This document shows, one piece after another, positions 22,975 through 32,217 of a stretch of 64,000 nucleotides of DNA. The position numbers and the translations under genes are program-made. The stretch lies in assembly GCA_963802415.1 (NCBI GenBank), contig CAWDIH010000001.1, positions 2,666,001 through 2,730,000 of the forward strand. The letters run 5' to 3'. The stretch is from DATAES01 sp963802415. GTDB taxonomy: Bacteria; Actinomycetota; Acidimicrobiia; Acidimicrobiales; JACDCH01. Position 1 is the first letter of the stretch. Each line of letters starts with the position of its first letter. The notes below the pieces were generated by a model. That model was not told the origin of the DNA. It ran no database searches and saw nothing but the letters and a program-made list of their open reading frames with translations.

Positions 22975-23694
22975 ATGCCACTGGCGGATGAGGACATCGA
23001 GCGCATCCTCGTCGTCACCGCCCACCCCGACGACGTCGACTTCGGTGTCGCGGGCTCGGTGGCGGTGTGGACCGACAAGGGGATAGAGGTGTCGTACTGC
23101 GTCGTCACCGACGGCGACGCGGGAGGGTTCGATCCGGCCGTGCCCCGGAGCGACATCGCGGGGATCCGTCGCGCGGAACAGACAGCGGCCGGCGAGCAGG
23201 TCGGTGTCACCGACCTCACGTTCCTCGGTCATCCCGACGGACGCCTGTACCCGACCATCGAGCTACGGCGCGACATCAGCCGCGTGATCCGGCGGGTGCG
23301 TCCGCAGCGCGTCGTGACGCAGTCGCCCGAACGCAACTTCAAGCGCATCTACGCCAGCCATCCGGACCACATGGCTGCGGGCGAAGCAGCGTTGTGCGCG
23401 GTGTATCCAGACGCCCGGAACCCGTTCGCGCATCCGGAGCTGCTCGAGGAGGGGTACGAGGCGTGGACCGTGCCGGAAGTGTGGATCATGTCGTTCGCGT
23501 CCGATGACGCGTTCACCGACATCACGTCGGCCATCGACCGCAAGGTCAAGGCCTTGCTCTGTCACGTCAGTCAGATGACCAACCCCGACGCGATGGACCA
23601 GCTGATCCGGGGTTGGGGATCGGCCGTCGCCGTCGCGGCGGGGCTTCCCGCAGACCACTACGCCGAGTCGTTCCAAGTGGTCCCCACCCCCTGA
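22975..23694 (+). CDS. PIG-L/LmbE-family deacetylase
   Basis: Zinc-dependent N-acetyl-sugar deacetylase-like protein of 239 residues. The signature AHPDD at 16-20 and HPDH at 129-132 provide the metal ligands and catalytic Asp. Relatives include MshB and Mca of mycothiol metabolism as well as antibiotic-pathway deacetylases, so a role in thiol or xenobiotic handling is plausible but unproven. It follows an SDR gene by 10 nt. It converges on the lipase operon, with a 52-bp repeat between the two stops. Confidence 0.88.
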   Translation: MPLADEDIERILVVTAHPDDVDFGVAGSVAVWTDKGIEVSYCVVTDGDAGGFDPAVPRSDIAGIRRAEQTAAGEQVGVTDLTFLGHPDGRLYPTIELRRDISRVIRRVRPQRVVTQSPERNFKRIYASHPDHMAAGEAALCAVYPDARNPFAHPELLEEGYEAWTVPEVWIMSFASDDAFTDITSAIDRKVKALLCHVSQMTNPDAMDQLIRGWGSAVAVAAGLPADHYAESFQVVPTP

Positions 23695-23708
23695 CCGTCT
23701 CCGACCTG

Positions 23709-23760
23709 CGAACTCCGGGGAGAAACGGGCGCCATAGCGCCCGTTTCCATCCAACATTCG
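23709..23760 (-). repeat. 52-bp palindromic repeat, copy C (stem class 1)
   Basis: On the minus strand it begins CGAATGTTGG and ends CCGGAGTTCG, with the same 11-bp GAAACGGGCGC stem and 4-nt loop as copy A. It starts 10 nt after the lipase stop codon in the sense direction and fills the gap between the convergent PIG-L and lipase genes. This would suit a bidirectional transcription stop. Confidence 0.9.
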
Positions 23761-23770
23761 TTGAACGCGG

Positions 23771-25000
23771 CTACGAGCAGGTCTGGGCCTCGACGATCGG
23801 TTGGCCGGTGGGCGGGGTCGGATCGGGGGCGGGTTCGCCGGCGAAGCGGTCGTTGATCCAATGGAGCATGTCGGGAAACGACGGAGCGATGACGCCGGCG
23901 TGCGACTGGCCGGGGTAGATCCATCGCTGCTCGACCTGGTGGATCTTGCAGAGCTGATCGAACATGAGCGCCGTCGCCGCGACGGGAATCTGCTCGTCGT
24001 TGCCGCCCTGGATGACCAGAAGTGGCTGCTTCGCCGCGACGGGGAATCTGCCCGGATCGTTGTCGTCGAGAAGCTTCGCCCACTCGGGAACGGTGTCCGG
24101 GTCGGCCTTCACGAGGTCGTCGGTCTTCAGGTTGGCGGTTGCCTTCGAGATCGCATCGGTGCACCCGTCGTCAACGGTGGGAATGGCGGCCAGGCCTGCG
24201 GGCGTCAACACCTTGTCGAGCGGCGCGGCTTGGTCACCGAAGCCAGCGTTGAACCCGGCCGCCGCCATCAGCAGGTAGTACCGGAACGGGCTCGCCTTCA
24301 GTGCCTGGTACACAAGTGACAGTTGCGAAGGCGGCGCGCCGGCCACGACGCCGACGAGATGCAGTTCCGGCGCCCACTCGTCCGCGAGATGCAGTGAGAA
24401 CATCGCGGCGTGCCCGCCTTGTGAGTGTCCCCACACCAGATAGCGATCGCTGGCGTGGACGTCGGGCAGCGCTCGGGCCGCTCGGACGATGTCGAGGGTG
24501 CCCCGTGCTTCGCTCGTTCCGGCGATGTACGGATGACGTCCGGGCGTGCCGAGCCCTTCGTAGTCGGTGGCGACGACGACGTACCCGGCGTCGAGCAGTC
24601 CGTTCGCGATCTGCACGTACTGATCCGGTTTCAAGGATGGCGCGCACGTGTCGGCGATGCCCGTGGTGCCGTGCGCCCAAGAGACGACCGGATAGCCGCC
24701 GTCCGGCGGCGGCGTGTTCGGGACCGCGATGAGGCCCGTGACCGGTATGTCCTTCCCCTGGATCGACTGCGAGTGGTACATCACCCGCTGCATCGTCCCG
24801 TGCAGCGCCGGCACCGACACGGGCTCGGTCTTGATGACGTCGCCGGGCTTCCCTTGCGGAAGTGGATCAGGGATGCCGTAGAAGGCGGGTAGGCCGGGAG
24901 GCGGCGGAGCGGTCTTCGTCGCGGCGGGCTCCGTGTCGTTGGACGAGCACGCCGCCAACACCATGACGATCGCGATCGCGTTCAGTATGCGCCAGTTCAC
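23771..25000 (-). CDS. Secreted lipase (LIP family), lipoprotein
   Basis: Alpha/beta hydrolase of 409 residues in the secretory lipase (LIP) family. The signal peptide ends VMVLAACSSND, with lipobox Cys18. The oxyanion region is VVSWAHGTTGIADTCAPS, the nucleophile elbow is GHSQGG with Ser193, and the acid/His region lies in QGGNDEQIPVAA and YPGQSHAGVI. It likely hydrolyses esters or lipids outside the membrane. The GTG start abuts the stop of the preceding metallo-beta-lactamase-like gene with no gap, placing it last in a five-gene minus-strand operon beginning with ppgK. Confidence 0.88.
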   Translation of the reverse strand: MNWRILNAIAIVMVLAACSSNDTEPAATKTAPPPPGLPAFYGIPDPLPQGKPGDVIKTEPVSVPALHGTMQRVMYHSQSIQGKDIPVTGLIAVPNTPPPDGGYPVVSWAHGTTGIADTCAPSLKPDQYVQIANGLLDAGYVVVATDYEGLGTPGRHPYIAGTSEARGTLDIVRAARALPDVHASDRYLVWGHSQGGHAAMFSLHLADEWAPELHLVGVVAGAPPSQLSLVYQALKASPFRYYLLMAAAGFNAGFGDQAAPLDKVLTPAGLAAIPTVDDGCTDAISKATANLKTDDLVKADPDTVPEWAKLLDDNDPGRFPVAAKQPLLVIQGGNDEQIPVAATALMFDQLCKIHQVEQRWIYPGQSHAGVIAPSFPDMLHWINDRFAGEPAPDPTPPTGQPIVEAQTCS

Positions 25001-25816
25001 TCAACGCAACATACGCAACAGAGCGTCGGGAATGGCGTCTTCGCCGCGCCGCAGCATCGCGGCGCGCTCGACGTTGACGGCGTCGTGCTGACGCGCGGTC
25101 CAGGTGTCCCACGGTCCCGAACCGATGCGCGCGACGTCGCCATCGGCGTCGACGCAGGCGCGTAGGTAGCGCTGCAGCTCTCGCACCTCCTCCTCGCCGC
25201 CGATCGGACCGTGCCCCGGTACGACGATCGGTGCGAGCTCGAGCAGGTCGTCGAGCGAGTCGGCCCATGCGGCGGGATCACCCTGGTGCGCGAGCGGGGT
25301 CACGCCGAAGCTGCACATCGCCCCGGCGAGGACGATGCCGGCGCCCGGAACGGTGACGACGAGGTTCTCGGCCTGCTGTCCTGTCATCGGCACCGCAACG
25401 GCGGCGGGAGTCAGTTGCACGGGCGCGTCGATCACGTGACTGACGGGTCGAGTTCGGAACTCGTCGTCGATCTCGCCACTGACATCGGGATAGAGACGAC
25501 GGAGCACGTCCGGGTCCGCCGGCTGGTCGAGATGCGCGCTCGTCTGCGATCGCCCGTAGACGGCGGCGAAGCGGAAGCGGGTCGTGCCCCCGGAGTACTC
25601 GGCGTTGCTCGAGGTCAACACCACCCGCCTCACGGGGAAGCCGAGCGCGTCGACCGCGTCGCCGAACGGCCCCCATTGTGAAGGGCCGAGCAGCGTGTCG
25701 ATCACGGTGACGCCGTCTTCGTCAACGACCACGGCGGCGTTGGCGCGTCCGGGTCCACTCGGAAGCTGCAGCCACGCGTAGACACCGGGAACGAGGGGGT
25801 CGAGCACTTCTGTCAA
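25001..25816 (-). CDS. Metallo-beta-lactamase-fold protein with degenerate metal site
   Basis: About 270 residues with the MBL fold: NAAVVVDEDGVTVIDTLLGP, VRRVVLTSSNAEYSGG, IVLAGAMCSFGVTPL and IVVPGHGPIGGEEEV align with strands of MBL hydrolases. The position of the usual HxHxDH metal motif reads SSNAEY, so the first zinc site is lost, while the late GHG histidine remains. It may be a non-catalytic or ligand-binding relative. The start is uncertain: a TTG at 25816 overlaps the asparaginase stop, and a GTG lies at 25807. It is fourth in the ppgK operon. Confidence 0.8.
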   Translation of the reverse strand: MTEVLDPLVPGVYAWLQLPSGPGRANAAVVVDEDGVTVIDTLLGPSQWGPFGDAVDALGFPVRRVVLTSSNAEYSGGTTRFRFAAVYGRSQTSAHLDQPADPDVLRRLYPDVSGEIDDEFRTRPVSHVIDAPVQLTPAAVAVPMTGQQAENLVVTVPGAGIVLAGAMCSFGVTPLAHQGDPAAWADSLDDLLELAPIVVPGHGPIGGEEEVRELQRYLRACVDADGDVARIGSGPWDTWTARQHDAVNVERAAMLRRGEDAIPDALLRMLR

Positions 25817-26799
25817 CTTACGAGGGACGCGAACCAGTCGCGCACGTCGACGGCCGGGACGAGAGCGAGAGCGACCGCGAGTGCGAGACGCGCCTTGCGC
25901 GCGCTCAGATCGCCGCCTTCGATGACGTCGAGCGAAGCGATCGAGTGACCACCGCCGGGGCCGCCGTAGATCGGCGCGACGCTTCCGGTCATGCAACGGC
26001 TGGTGATCACGACAGGGACGTTCCGGTCTCGCGCGTGCTCGAGGCCGGGTGCAAGGGCAGCGTTGACATTGCCGGCGCCGGTGCCCTCGACGACGACACC
26101 GCGCACGCCACGGTCGAGATGCCAGTCGATCAACTCCGCGTCGGCGTCGCCGTACGAGGGAACGATGGCGATCGGACCGATCACGACATGCTGCCCGCCA
26201 TCGATCGGCGCAGCCGGAGCTCGTGCGGGCCCGGTGTCGAAGTGGACGGCGCCGGCATCGACGCGACCGACGGGTCCGTGGCCTGGCGATCGGAACGTGT
26301 CGACCGCCTGCGTGTCGGTCTTGGTGACCCACCGCGCTGCATGTACGTCTCCGGCCGCGACGACCAGCACGCCACGCCCCCGCGCCTCGGAGGATCGCGC
26401 GACGGCGAAGGCGTCGCGGAGGTTCTGGGGTCCGTCGCCATGGGGTTGACCGGCGTTGCGCATCGAGCCGGTGACCACGATCGGCGCGCGATCGGTCGCT
26501 TCTCCCGCAACCAGATCGGTGAGGTATGCCGTCTCTTCGAGGCTGTCGGTGCCATGCGTGATCACGACGCCCGTGCCCGTTGATGCGGCCTTGCGCGCGG
26601 CAAGCGAGACCGTGCTCATTTCGTCGAGATCGAGGTTCCAGCTCGGTCCCTGGAACAGGTCCTGGACGTCGACGCTCTCGACGTCGAGCCCGTCCACCGA
26701 GTCGAGCAGCTCCCGTCCGTCGAGCGCGACCGCGACACCGCCGTCGGGCTGCACAGTGCTCGCAATCGTGCCGCCTGTTGCGATCAGGAGCACCGCCAC
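25813..26799 (-). CDS. L-asparaginase (type I/II family)
   Basis: Threonine-dependent amidohydrolase converting asparagine to aspartate and ammonia, about 328 residues. LLIATGGTIAST carries the first catalytic Thr (near 11), and THGTDSLEETAY the second catalytic Thr-Asp pair (84-85). The C-terminal domain includes GVVVEGTGAGNVN and the ITSRCMTGSVAPIYGG region. There is no signal peptide, so it is probably cytoplasmic. The GTG start is 1 nt after the SDR stop in the ppgK operon. Confidence 0.9.
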   Translation of the reverse strand: MAVLLIATGGTIASTVQPDGGVAVALDGRELLDSVDGLDVESVDVQDLFQGPSWNLDLDEMSTVSLAARKAASTGTGVVITHGTDSLEETAYLTDLVAGEATDRAPIVVTGSMRNAGQPHGDGPQNLRDAFAVARSSEARGRGVLVVAAGDVHAARWVTKTDTQAVDTFRSPGHGPVGRVDAGAVHFDTGPARAPAAPIDGGQHVVIGPIAIVPSYGDADAELIDWHLDRGVRGVVVEGTGAGNVNAALAPGLEHARDRNVPVVITSRCMTGSVAPIYGGPGGGHSIASLDVIEGGDLSARKARLALAVALALVPAVDVRDWFASLVS

Positions 26800-26800
26800 G

Positions 26801-27622
26801 TCACAGACCGAGTGCGATGCGTGTGACGCGGTCCTTGAGCGCGGTGGGCGTGAACCGGTCCATGGCGACGAGCGCGCGAGCGTCCATCCCGACGAGATAG
26901 CGGGGCCGTGGATGGCGAGTCGAGACGGCGGTAGCGATGACACGAGCGCACTTCTGCGGCTCACCCATGAGCGGAGACGTCAGCTTCAAGCCCTGCTGGC
27001 TGCGCCGGTACGCCGACCCGAAGCGAGAGTCGCCGCGCTGTTCGATGTCGCGCTCCAGGTCCTCCCAGATGCTCGTTCGGAAGCCGCCGGGTTCGACGAG
27101 CGCGACGTGGATCCCGTCGCGAGCGACCTCGACCCGTAGCGCGTCGGACACGGCTTCGAGTGCATGTTTCGCGCCCTGGTACCAGCCGCCGAGCGGCGTC
27201 GTCACGAGCCCCATGATCGACGAGACGTTGACGATGCGGCCTCGGCCGGCCTTGCGCATACCGGGCAGCGCCAGGCGAGCGAGGCGCATCGGCGCGATGA
27301 CCATCGTCTCGATCAGGTTGCGGGCTTCCTCGTCTGTGACGTCCTCGATGGCACCTGTTATGCCGTAACCGGCGTTGTTGACCAGGCCGTACAGATCGGT
27401 GCGGATGTCGTCGAGCACGGCGTCACAGGAGTCCGCATCGGTGACGTCGAGCAACACGGTCTCGACCTTCACGCCCGCGGCTTTCGCGGCGCGCTTCACC
27501 TTGGCCGCCTTGTCCTCGGAACGCACCGATCCGATCGACCGGTAACCGGCTCGGGCGAGCTCGACGACGGTCGCGAGCCCGATGCCGGAGTTGGCGCCGG
27601 TGGTCAGAACAGCATCGGTCAT
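26801..27622 (-). CDS. SDR-family oxidoreductase
   Basis: Classical short-chain dehydrogenase of 273 residues. TGANSGIGLATVVEL is the NAD(P)-binding loop, LYGLVNNAGYGITGAIE has the NNAG motif, and IVNVSSIMGLV and WYQGAKHALEAVSD hold the catalytic Ser, Tyr and Lys. The C-terminal region (YLVGMDARALVAMDR) resembles retinol- or ketosteroid-type SDRs. The ATG overlaps the ppgK stop (ATGA), so the two are translationally coupled. Substrate unknown. Confidence 0.9.
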   Translation of the reverse strand: MTDAVLTTGANSGIGLATVVELARAGYRSIGSVRSEDKAAKVKRAAKAAGVKVETVLLDVTDADSCDAVLDDIRTDLYGLVNNAGYGITGAIEDVTDEEARNLIETMVIAPMRLARLALPGMRKAGRGRIVNVSSIMGLVTTPLGGWYQGAKHALEAVSDALRVEVARDGIHVALVEPGGFRTSIWEDLERDIEQRGDSRFGSAYRRSQQGLKLTSPLMGEPQKCARVIATAVSTRHPRPRYLVGMDARALVAMDRFTPTALKDRVTRIALGL

Positions 27623-28377
27623 GGGCGACCCTCGGCGGCCACGATCGCGGCGCCGACGATGCCGGCTTCGTTGCGGAGCATCGCGGCCACGACTTCGGGT
27701 CGCACCTGCAGATGCGGGAGCAATACGTCCGCCTTCCTGCTCGCACCACCACCGATGATGACGAGGTCGGGCCAGATGAGGGCGTCAAGGCGACGGAGGT
27801 ACGTCTCCACGCGCTCGGCGTACTTCTTCCAACTGAGCCCTTTTCTTTCGCGCACGACCTCGGCCGCCATGGTCTCGGCGTCCTTGCCGTTGATCTCGAT
27901 GTGACCGAGTTCCGTGTTTGGCACGAGCACGCCGTCGTTGAACATGCCGCAACCAATTCCCGTCCCGAGCGTGATCATGACCACGACGCCCTTACGGTCC
28001 TTGCCCGCCCCGAAGCGCATCTCGGCGACCCCTGCGGCGTCGGCATCGTTGAGCATCAGTACCGGCATGTCGAGTCGTTCGGTGAGCAACGCATCCGCGT
28101 CCGTGCCGATCCACTCCTTGTCGACGTTGGCGGCCGTCATCGTGATGCCGTCCTTCACGACGCCTGGGAAGGTCGTGCCCACTGGACCGTTCCAGTCGAA
28201 GTGGTTGACCACGTCGGCTACGACGTCCGCCACGGCCTTCGGCGTCGCCGGCTTCGGCGTCAAAATCCGAACGCGGTCAGCCGTCAGCTTTCCTTGCTTC
28301 ACGTCGACCGGCGCACCCTTGATGCCGGTGCCGCCGATGTCGACACCCATCACGATCTGCGCGCTCACCTTGCTCAC
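27619..28377 (-). CDS. ppgK: Polyphosphate glucokinase
   Basis: ROK-family glucokinase using polyphosphate (and often ATP) to phosphorylate glucose, a hallmark of actinobacterial metabolism. The phosphate-binding loop is MGVDIGGTGIKGAPVD; FPGVVKDGITMTAANVD, LNDADAAGVAEMRFG and VVMITLGTGIGCGMF follow in the expected order; and ELGHIEINGKDAETMAAE is the polyphosphate-type segment. About 252 residues from the GTG at 28377. First gene of a minus-strand operon (SDR, asparaginase, MBL-fold, lipase); its promoter must lie in the 50 bp before the divergent lactonase gene. Confidence 0.9.
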   Translation of the reverse strand: MSKVSAQIVMGVDIGGTGIKGAPVDVKQGKLTADRVRILTPKPATPKAVADVVADVVNHFDWNGPVGTTFPGVVKDGITMTAANVDKEWIGTDADALLTERLDMPVLMLNDADAAGVAEMRFGAGKDRKGVVVMITLGTGIGCGMFNDGVLVPNTELGHIEINGKDAETMAAEVVRERKGLSWKKYAERVETYLRRLDALIWPDLVIIGGGASRKADVLLPHLQVRPEVVAAMLRNEAGIVGAAIVAAEGRP

Positions 28378-28427
28378 CGTTACACGACCTCCGCTTCGGG
28401 GCGGAGCCAACGGTACTGTGCTCGGCC

Positions 28428-29285
28428 GTGGCGAATTCCGAGGTCGTGCTCGACGGACTGGCATTCGGCGAAGGACCGCGCTGGCATGACGGCCGACTCT
28501 GGTTCTCGGACATGCACGCGCATGTCGTACACGCCTTCGACCCTTCGACCGGTGAGCTCGATTCCATCGTCGATGTGGACGGCGCGCCGTCGGGCCTCGG
28601 TTGGGATCCGGATGGCGCGCTGCTGATCGTGTCGATGGACGATCGACGACTCCTGCATCTCGACGCCGCGGGCTCGCTGGACGAGGTTGCTGACCTTTCG
28701 CGGTACACCGCCCATCCGATCAACGACATGGTCGTGAGCGCGTCGGGCACCGCGTACATCGGCTCGTTCGGTTTCGACCTGCACGCCGGCGAGGAACCCG
28801 TGAACACGGTCATCCTCGCAGTCGACGCTGACGGATCGCATCGCGTCGCGGTTGACGACATGGCATTCCCGAACGGGATGGTGATCACGCCCGACGAGGC
28901 GACGCTCGTCGTCGGCGAGTCGTTCGGCGGCCGGCTGACCGCGTTCACCCTCGGCGCCGAGGGCTCACTGGGCGACCGGCGAGTGTGGGCCGACCTCGGC
29001 GGCGGTGGACGATTCCCCGACGGCATCTGCGGGGACGCCGAGAACTGCATTTGGGTCGCATCGCCGGGTACACGCGAATGCCTGCGCGTGCGCGAGGGCG
29101 GCGAGATCGTGGACACGGTGTCGACCGGCGACCGACTGGCGATCGCGTGCATGCTCGCCGACGACGACCGTCGCACGCTGTACATCCTCACGAGCGGGGG
29201 ACTCGATCCCGAAAAGGCACGCGAGCTTCGGACCGGCCGGCTCGAGCGCGCCCGCGTCGACGTCCCCGGCGCTGGACGACCCTAA
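28428..29285 (+). CDS. SMP-30/gluconolactonase-family protein
   Basis: Six-bladed beta-propeller hydrolase of 285 residues, related to gluconolactonases and regucalcin. The N-terminal LAFGEGPRWHDGRLWFSDMH provides the metal-binding Glu; HPINDMVVSASGTAYIGSFG and AFPNGMVITPDEATLVVGES give the conserved Asn ligands; and GGRFPDGICGDAENCIWVA gives the Asp ligand. It likely opens a sugar or other lactone, though the substrate is not predictable. GTG start. It ends 10 nt before an acyl-CoA dehydrogenase gene. Confidence 0.88.
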   Translation: MANSEVVLDGLAFGEGPRWHDGRLWFSDMHAHVVHAFDPSTGELDSIVDVDGAPSGLGWDPDGALLIVSMDDRRLLHLDAAGSLDEVADLSRYTAHPINDMVVSASGTAYIGSFGFDLHAGEEPVNTVILAVDADGSHRVAVDDMAFPNGMVITPDEATLVVGESFGGRLTAFTLGAEGSLGDRRVWADLGGGGRFPDGICGDAENCIWVASPGTRECLRVREGGEIVDTVSTGDRLAIACMLADDDRRTLYILTSGGLDPEKARELRTGRLERARVDVPGAGRP

Positions 29286-29295
29286 TGTCGCGCCG

Positions 29296-31049
29296 GTGGC
29301 TGAGTACGTTCCTCCGCTGAACGACATTCGCTTCGCGCTCGAGAACCTCGTCGATCTGGCCGCGCTCTCGACGCTGCCCCCGTTCGGACACGCCGATCCC
29401 GAGACTGTGTACGGCCTGCTCGACGAGTTCGGCCGGTTCGTCGCCGACGTGCTCGCGCCACTCGATCGAGGCGGTGACGCGAACGGTGCGACGTTCGATC
29501 CGGACACGGGTTCGGTCTCGACCGCGCCGGGTTGGGCGCGCGCGTACCAGCGCTATGTCGACGCGGGATGGGGAAGCGTGCCGTTCGAACCGGCGCACGG
29601 GGGCGGCGGTTTTCCGTGGCTCGTTACGATCTCGATGCAGGAGATCCTCACCGCCGGGAACATGGCGTGGTCGCTGTGCCCGCTGCTGACGCAAGGCGCC
29701 ATCGACATGCTGATGCACCACGGGAACGAGGAGCAGCAGGAGCGCTATCTCCGCCCAATGGTGTCGGGAGAGTGGACCGGCACGATGAACCTGACTGAGC
29801 CACAAGCGGGTTCGGACGTCGGCGCGCTGCGCACTCGCGCAGTGCCCTCACGCGAGGGCGACGGCTCTTGGCGCATCTCCGGCCAGAAGATCTTCATCAC
29901 CTACGGCGAGCACGACATGACCGAGAACATCGTGCATCTCGTTCTCGCTCGAGTGCCTGATGCGCCACCCGGGACGAAAGGCATCTCGTGCTTCATCGTC
30001 CCGAAGCGACTCCTCGACGCGGACGGCTCGCTCGGCGAACACAATCGGATTCATTGCATCGGCATCGAACACAAGATGGGCATTCACGCGTCGCCGACGT
30101 GCACGCTCGAGTACGACGACGCCGTTGGGTATCTCGTCGGCGAGCCGAACACGGGCATGCGGCTCATGTTCACGATGATGAACATCGCTCGCCTCTCCGT
30201 CGCGCTGTCCGGACTCGCCGTCGGCGAGCGCGCATACCAACAAGCACTCGACTACGCGGTCGAACGGCGACAAGGTCGTGCCGTCGGCGCGCCCGCCGGC
30301 GAGGAGAGTCCGATCATCGACCACGCCGACGTGCGCCGCATGCTCCTGACGATGCGCGCGCTCGTGGAAGCGATGCGCGGGCTCGTGTACGCGAACGCGG
30401 AAGCGGTCGACTTGGCACGCCACAGCGAGGACGGCGCAGCGCGTGAACGCGCGCAGGAGCTGGTCGATCTGCTGACGCCGGTCACGAAGGCCTGGTGCAC
30501 CGACATGGGCACCGAGGTCGCATCGCTCGCCGTACAGGTCCACGGCGGGATGGGGTACATCGAAGAAACCGGTGTCGCGCAGCGCTACCGCGACATCCGC
30601 ATCGCCGCGATCTACGAAGGCACCAACGGCATCCAGGCGATCGACCTCGTCAGCCGCAAGCTCCCCATGCGCGCCGGAGGGGTCGTCGAGAACTTCCTCG
30701 AGGAACTCGACGCCCTGGACCCCGGGCTCGGTGACGAATGGCCCGCCGCGGTCGCCGCGTTGCGCGAGGCGACCACCTGGATCCTGGCCCATGGCGCAGC
30801 CGAACCGAACGACGCGCGCTCGCCGCGGCCACGCCGTACCTTCACATGTTCGGGATCGTCGCGGGCGGCTGGGTCATGGCCAGGCAGGCCGTCGCCGCGC
30901 GGAAGCTCGGCCTCGACGAGAAGCTGACGACGGCACGCTTCTACCTCACCGAGCTGCTGCCGCAGGCAACGGGCCTGCTGCCGGCCGTGACCGCCGGCAA
31001 GGACGTCCTTTTCGCGCTCAGCCCCACACAGCTCGACTCGCGGCGCTAA
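29296..31049 (+). CDS. Acyl-CoA dehydrogenase (DmdC-like), one frame break
   Basis: FAD-dependent acyl-CoA dehydrogenase, about 584 residues, longer than standard FadE and matching the DmdC-like subgroup with an N-terminal extension (EYVPPLNDIRFALENLVDL). GTMNLTEPQAGSDVGALRT and GQKIFITYGEHDM are the FAD/substrate loop, IAAIYEGTNGIQAIDLVSRK carries the C-terminal FAD contact, and YIEETGVAQRYRDIRI follows the usual order. The last 80 residues (YLHMFGIVAGGWVMARQA) are in a second frame; the change is near 30815 in a GC-rich run. Acyl chain specificity is unknown. GTG start. Confidence 0.87.
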
Positions 31050-31053
31050 GTCC

Positions 31054-31077
31054 CGTTCTCCGGCGCACCAACATTCG
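31054..31077 (-). repeat. 24-bp hairpin-less derivative of the 52-bp repeat, copy F
   Basis: On the minus strand it begins CGAATGTTGGTGCGCC, identical to the first 16 bp of copy E. It then jumps straight to GGAGAACG, corresponding to the last 8 bp. Exactly 28 bp, the whole stem-loop core, are missing relative to the class 2 copies. It lies 9 nt after the stop of the phosphotransferase gene, in the sense orientation, like the full copies. Confidence 0.8.
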
Positions 31078-31086
31078 TCGCCGCCC

Positions 31087-32052
31087 CTACAGGCCGAGCG
31101 AGTCGAGGTGGCTGCGGTGCGTGAGGAGCTGTAGGAGGCGGGGCAGGGGATGGCGGGCTGAGAGCTCATGCGCGGGGGCGGAAGGCGGGAGCATGAGGAG
31201 CTGCCGGACCTCGAACGCGATGGCGTAGACCCGGAGGCGGTCGCGGAGGTCGGGAGCGCTGAAGAGCTCGGGGTAGTCCTGCGCGAGCCATGACGGTACG
31301 GCTTCGTAAGCCTCCGGCTTCGTCTGCGCCTCGTAGTCGTCCGCAACGTGCATGAAGGGGTACGCGCAGAACCGCAACAGCACATCGAGCTCGAGAGCGC
31401 ATGGCGCGGCGCGGGCCCACTCGAAGTCGATGATCCCTGTCACTTCGTTGCCGTCCCACAGGACGTTCTCGAATGTGAGGTCGCCATGGATCAAAGTGCG
31501 CGCAGGGGACGGTTCGATCGTCCAGCTACTCGTCGCCACCACCATCGCGAGGTCGTACATCACGTCGGGGTCGACGAACGGCAGGTCCGCGGCACGGGCG
31601 AGCGCGTTCAGCACCGGCGCAACCGGATCGATGTGGCGCCCGAACTTCAACAGCTGCGGCGCGCCGAGATCCTTGACATCGCCGAGCCGGACCGGCACCC
31701 GCGTCGCGTGCAGCGCCCGGAGGATGGATGAGATCTGTCCGACGGCGAGTCGCCGCTGCGCGTCCGACATGGTCGGCCAGCACCGGCTGAGGACATTGCC
31801 GCGGTTGCGCCGCGTGACCAGCCAGTCGTGCCCGGTGCCGGTGCCGTACCCGACGACCTCCGGATAGCAGGCCACGGCCGGCAGATAGGGACCGAGGCGC
31901 GCCTCGCGCCAGAGGCGCTTGTCCGGCCGCCTGCTGACCCGCACGGCGAAGTCGTCGCTGAGCCACACCTCGTTCGTCACGCTGCTGACGCGCGTGAGGG
32001 CGAGGGTCGGGTCGAGGCCGGCCGCCGCGAGGGCGCGTTTGGCCCTCGCCAT
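31087..32052 (-). CDS. Aminoglycoside phosphotransferase/choline-kinase-fold protein
   Basis: Protein-kinase-like small-molecule phosphotransferase (APH family), about 321 residues. LTRVSSVTNEVWLSDDFAVRVSRR is the nucleotide-binding lobe, LIHGDLTFENVLWDGNEV is the catalytic HxDxxxxN loop, and GIIDFEWARAAPCALELD is the metal-binding Asp region. Members phosphorylate antibiotics, sugars or choline; nothing here fixes the substrate. The ATG at 32052 starts the conserved domain. The stop is followed by the shortened repeat copy F and the convergent acyl-CoA dehydrogenase. Confidence 0.82.
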   Translation of the reverse strand: MARAKRALAAAGLDPTLALTRVSSVTNEVWLSDDFAVRVSRRPDKRLWREARLGPYLPAVACYPEVVGYGTGTGHDWLVTRRNRGNVLSRCWPTMSDAQRRLAVGQISSILRALHATRVPVRLGDVKDLGAPQLLKFGRHIDPVAPVLNALARAADLPFVDPDVMYDLAMVVATSSWTIEPSPARTLIHGDLTFENVLWDGNEVTGIIDFEWARAAPCALELDVLLRFCAYPFMHVADDYEAQTKPEAYEAVPSWLAQDYPELFSAPDLRDRLRVYAIAFEVRQLLMLPPSAPAHELSARHPLPRLLQLLTHRSHLDSLGL

Positions 32053-32217
32053 GTCCAATCCAGTTCTGGGGCCTGTGGTGCTGTGCATCGATGACATCGC
32101 AAGATCCGCCACTGAGCCATCGGTCGAGCGGCCTCCGGAATTGAGTGAGAGAGCCGCGAGCAGGGCATTTCGCCCGGATCTACCACCCGTTCGGACCGAT
32201 TCGTTAGGGTCCCCGGG

